A DNA stretch of 64,000 bases from an uncultured Duncaniella sp. (GTDB lineage Bacteria; Bacteroidota; Bacteroidia; Bacteroidales; Muribaculaceae): contig CAJTJG010000007.1 of the NCBI GenBank assembly GCA_910576785.1, positions 1-64,000 of the forward strand, written 5' to 3'. Below are positions 61,748 through 64,000 of the stretch, in pieces. The notes beneath the pieces are model-generated. The model ran no database searches and was not told the origin of the DNA. It saw only the letters and a list, made by a program, of their open reading frames with translations. Every line of letters starts with the position of its first letter. The first letter of the stretch is position 1. The position numbers and the translations under genes are program-made.

Positions 61748-62149
61748 AAAGTAGGGATATAATGTGAATTAATGGATGCGGGCCGCTATCCGTCTATGTC
61801 CCGACGGTATGCGGCTGTTCTGAAATTCAGTTCAGATGTGCGTGCCGGCACAGGGGGCCGTGCTCTTCCAATTCTCTTTGAAAGCGTAGTCCTGGACGTG
61901 CGCTATCAATGTGGCTGTAGCGATGTTTATTACTGTCATTTAGAAACCGCTCTTTGTGAACGGCAATGCAAAATTACGAAAAAATCGTTGAAAAATGACA
62001 ACACAGCTGCGTTATTTTGTATAGATATATTCTTCCGGCAGCATGTATATGCCTGTAATACAGAATGATGACGGTGGAGGCGTTTGGAGCGCCCCGACCG
62101 TCATCAATGGTGGAGTGTGAACAGTGTGTAGGGTATGGACAGGTGAGGC
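61748..62149. other. 402-bp intergenic region with promoter for the efflux operon
   Basis: Minus-strand TAATTTTG (61976-61969) with TTG at 62001-61999 and a 22-bp spacer is the best promoter for the tolC-like operon, leaving a leader of about 200 bases. The leader has no obvious coding frame in the minus direction. A few short inverted repeats are present (TGAATTTCAGAACAG region). The part past 62060 holds the gene-end hairpin of the PepSY-like gene. Confidence 0.5.
62067..62105 (-). terminator. gene-end hairpin after the PepSY-like gene
   Basis: GATGACGGT (62067-62075) pairs with ACCGTCATC (62097-62105), and a second stem (GGCG/CGCC) sits inside. The minus-strand tail ATTCTGTATT is only moderately T-rich. 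Confidence 0.5.
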
Positions 62150-62614
62150 TTATCTGCGATGGCCCCTGCCACCTTGGTTGCGTGGCTGCATCGGCTTGGC
62201 ATCCTCGGTGAGTCTGAGCTCGCTGCCGTTGGATAGCTCCACCTCGTAGCCTCCGCGCTTGCGGGAGATTTCCACGATGGACTGACCCTTGAAGTTCGTG
62301 TTCACATACTCGGCTATCGCGGAGGGGATAATGGCTGCGGGGATGGCGTTGCCTTTGGCGGCCTTTACTTCCTTCCATTCGCCGTCGGCTCTGAATTCGG
62401 CTTCGGCGCCACTCGTGAAGTCGACTTCATATTCGGTGCCTCTGCGTCCGTTGTCTTTCTCAACCTTGCGTATGTGGTCGGTGGAGAAATACTTGTTTAT
62501 GAATGTCAGTGCCGCTTTTGGCAGTTCGGACTGACTGATGGGTGTACCGGCATGGATTGTGGCCGGTACCGATGCCGCGAATGCGATGAGCATCGATGCG
62601 AAGATTCGTTTCAT
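62150..62614 (-). CDS. PepSY-like secreted protein
   Basis: A 154-residue exported protein (signal peptide ending IHA). Two tandem PepSY-like units are visible: LPKAALTFINKYFSTDHIRKVEKDN with YEVDFTSGAEAEFRADGEW, and IPSAIAEYVNTNFKGQSIVEIS with YEVELSNGSELRLTEDAKP. This matches the Bacteroidales PepSY-like family (formerly DUF2874), thought to be periplasmic and of unknown ligand. The C-terminus (NQGGRGHRR) is basic. It starts 1 bp after the response regulator stop, so it is probably the third gene of that operon. Confidence 0.85.
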   Translation of the reverse strand: MKRIFASMLIAFAASVPATIHAGTPISQSELPKAALTFINKYFSTDHIRKVEKDNGRRGTEYEVDFTSGAEAEFRADGEWKEVKAAKGNAIPAAIIPSAIAEYVNTNFKGQSIVEISRKRGGYEVELSNGSELRLTEDAKPMQPRNQGGRGHRR

Positions 62615-62615
62615 G

Positions 62616-63317
62616 TTAAGAAGTTTGGATTATGTTGTTCAGATTATTGAATGCTGCGGTGTATTTTCTTCCGGCCGGGATGGGGTGGGGGAAGTCATGC
62701 AGATATACGGTGCGGTTGGAGAACTTCTCGATGAATGGGACGGCAATGATGAACGATCTGTGAATCCTGATGAAGGACTCCTGCGGCAGCATGGCCTCGA
62801 TCTCCTTCATGGTGATCTGCGGTATTACCGTCGGCATGTTTTTACGGAATATCTTCACGTAATTGTCCATTGCCTCGATGACCACGATGTCTTTGAGACA
62901 TATGACCACATTCTTGTGATCGGCTTTCAGCGTGATATATCCGGACGATGGTGCGGGTGTTGCATGCCGGATGAATTTTTTTGCCTTTTCCATGGCCCGT
63001 TCGAAGCGGGGGTAGAAGATGGGCTTATGTAGAAAATCGACAGCATCGACATTGAACCCGTCCAGAGCGTAGTTGGCATATGCTGTGGTGAATATGAGAC
63101 ATGTTTCCGCCGGCAATTCCTTGGCGAGTTCCACACCATTGTGTGAGTTCATCTCGATATCGAGGAATACGATATCGGGACCGGAAGTGCGGATACACTC
63201 CATGCCGGCAACGGGCGATGTGAAACATTTGAGGTCGACATCGCCATAGCGATTGCAGTATTCCTTGATTATGCTCAGAGCTATCGGCTCGTCGTCTATG
63301 GCCACACACTTGATCAT
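62616..63317 (-). CDS. LytR/AlgR-type response regulator (receiver + LytTR)
   Basis: A 233-residue regulator. The receiver domain (1-118) has acidic residues in AIDDEP, the phospho-acceptor Asp in VFLDIEMNSHNG, and the conserved TTAYANYALDGF and KP (FLHKPI). A LytTR DNA-binding domain covers about 130-230 (LKDIVVIEAMDNYVKIF, LPQESFIRIHRSFIIAVPFIE). The start overlaps the kinase stop by 4 bp, so it is the cognate partner. Target genes are unknown; the PepSY-like gene downstream is a candidate. Confidence 0.93.
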   Translation of the reverse strand: MIKCVAIDDEPIALSIIKEYCNRYGDVDLKCFTSPVAGMECIRTSGPDIVFLDIEMNSHNGVELAKELPAETCLIFTTAYANYALDGFNVDAVDFLHKPIFYPRFERAMEKAKKFIRHATPAPSSGYITLKADHKNVVICLKDIVVIEAMDNYVKIFRKNMPTVIPQITMKEIEAMLPQESFIRIHRSFIIAVPFIEKFSNRTVYLHDFPHPIPAGRKYTAAFNNLNNIIQTS

Positions 63318-64000
63318 ATGGATAAATCTATGCAGAGTTTTACATGAAAGTACACACCGTCGTTGTCAATCTCCATCACATGGGCGTCAGGATAGAGGAG
63401 TTCAAGCCTCTTGCGGCAATTCTCGATGCCCATGTGCTCACCGATACGTCTGACGGGAAAAATGCGATTGCGGGTGGAGAATGTGAGCCGGCCGTTTTTA
63501 CCGGTGATGGTGATGTAGATCCCGCTCTTTTCCACAGGGGATATACCATGTTTGAAACAGTTCTCCACAAATGTCACCAACAGCATCGGCGGGATCATGA
63601 GACTGTCATTCTCAATGTCAATATCCATGGTCACAGTTGTCATTCCGTTCAGGCGCAGGGACTGCAGGTCGACATATTGGCGTATGTAGCCGACCTCGTC
63701 GGAGAGTGTGACGAAGTCGTGCCGTGAGGTAGTGTGGATATACCTCAGCATGGATATGTATTTTTCGAGAGATTCGAGCGCCTTGTCATCATGTGTCAGA
63801 AAAAGACCGTACAGAGAGTTGAGGGTGTTGAACATGAAGTGAGGTTTGATCTGTGTCTTGTAGAGTTCTATCTCGGCCTTGTCGCGCTCGGCCTCGACGG
63901 CTCTGCGCCGTGATTTCTGAAGATTGGCCTGAGTGAGCAAGCCGACAGCGAAACTGAAGGCCTCCACTATCATGAACAGCGACCATACCGCCTGCTGGTA
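63314..64000 (-). CDS. LytS-type sensor histidine kinase (5' end outside the window)
   Basis: At least 228 C-terminal residues; the frame stays open to the right edge. A hydrophobic stretch near the visible N-terminus (FMIVEAFSFAVGLL) is the last membrane segment. The phospho-acceptor box is QIKPHFMFNTLNSLYGLF, typical of the His_kinase/LytS family. The ATPase part has IPPMLLVTFVENCFKHG (N box) and MGIENCRKRLELLYPDA (in the place of the usual glycine-rich box). Coupled by a 4-bp overlap to the LytTR regulator gene. Confidence 0.92.
   Translation of the reverse strand, partial: YQQAVWSLFMIVEAFSFAVGLLTQANLQKSRRRAVEAERDKAEIELYKTQIKPHFMFNTLNSLYGLFLTHDDKALESLEKYISMLRYIHTTSRHDFVTLSDEVGYIRQYVDLQSLRLNGMTTVTMDIDIENDSLMIPPMLLVTFVENCFKHGISPVEKSGIYITITGKNGRLTFSTRNRIFPVRRIGEHMGIENCRKRLELLYPDAHVMEIDNDGVYFHVKLCIDLSI

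Overview
The window looks like a chromosome segment of a gut Bacteroidales bacterium, most likely Muribaculaceae or a close relative. I infer this from the Bacteroidota promoter signature (TTTG or TTG, about 20 bp, then TAnnTTTG) in front of many genes, a full SusC/SusD/SusE-F-type glycan operon, many glycoside hydrolases, Bacteroidales-type small families (DUF4827, DUF6377, DUF6268, PepSY-like) and tRNA genes without an encoded CCA. No rRNA, CRISPR array or intact transposase is visible.

Layout. 0-13.6 kb: Crp-like regulator and BASS-type transporter, then a rightward run of GH2, a degenerate Rossmann-like small protein, GH3, YchF, GH95 fucosidase, a proline-specific M24 peptidase and a gamma-carbonic-anhydrase-like protein. 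13.6-17.8 kb: tRNA-Leu(CAA) followed by an accessory patch of lower G+C: a RelE/YafQ-type toxin-antitoxin pair whose toxin has an in-frame amber stop, a KilA-N protein, a secreted LRR-like/transglutaminase-like protein and a Crp-like regulator. 17.8-33.9 kb: mostly housekeeping genes (inositol monophosphatase-like, alcohol dehydrogenase, catalase, flavodoxin-fold reductase, DUF1349, LuxR-type regulator, Tag glycosylase, Omp85-family protein, phosphoglycolate phosphatase-like, a TPR sensor kinase with Tyr at the phospho-acceptor site, an NrnA-like DHH enzyme, DUF4827 lipoprotein, phosphoglucosamine mutase, a small barrel protein).

34-42 kb is a second accessory region beginning at tRNA-Ser(GCT): a RhuM-like protein with a PLD-like C-terminus, an unrecognised overlapping gene pair that includes a lipoprotein, pncB, and a two-gene operon. 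That operon encodes a TIR-like nucleotide-binding protein with C-terminal MORN-like repeats, overlapping by 4 bp a membrane-anchored KAP-type P-loop NTPase. It has its own promoter and terminator and is my best candidate for an undescribed (probably anti-phage) system.

42.1-54.9 kb is an alpha-glucan utilisation locus read leftward: DUF6377 regulator, SusC, SusD, a four-module SusE/F-like lipoprotein, a clan GH-D (GH27-like) lipoprotein, an inverting SusB-type GH97 and a second SusE/F-like protein with a sorting-like C-terminus. 55-61.7 kb holds an efflux cluster (TolC, HlyD/EmrA, EmrB-type MFS, MATE), interrupted by a DUF6268 barrel gene that lies between two perfect 46-bp direct repeats and next to a 162-bp MITE-like element. 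62.1-64 kb has a PepSY-like protein and a LytR/LytS-type two-component pair whose kinase runs off the window.

All functions are read from sequence motifs and family knowledge. No database search was run.
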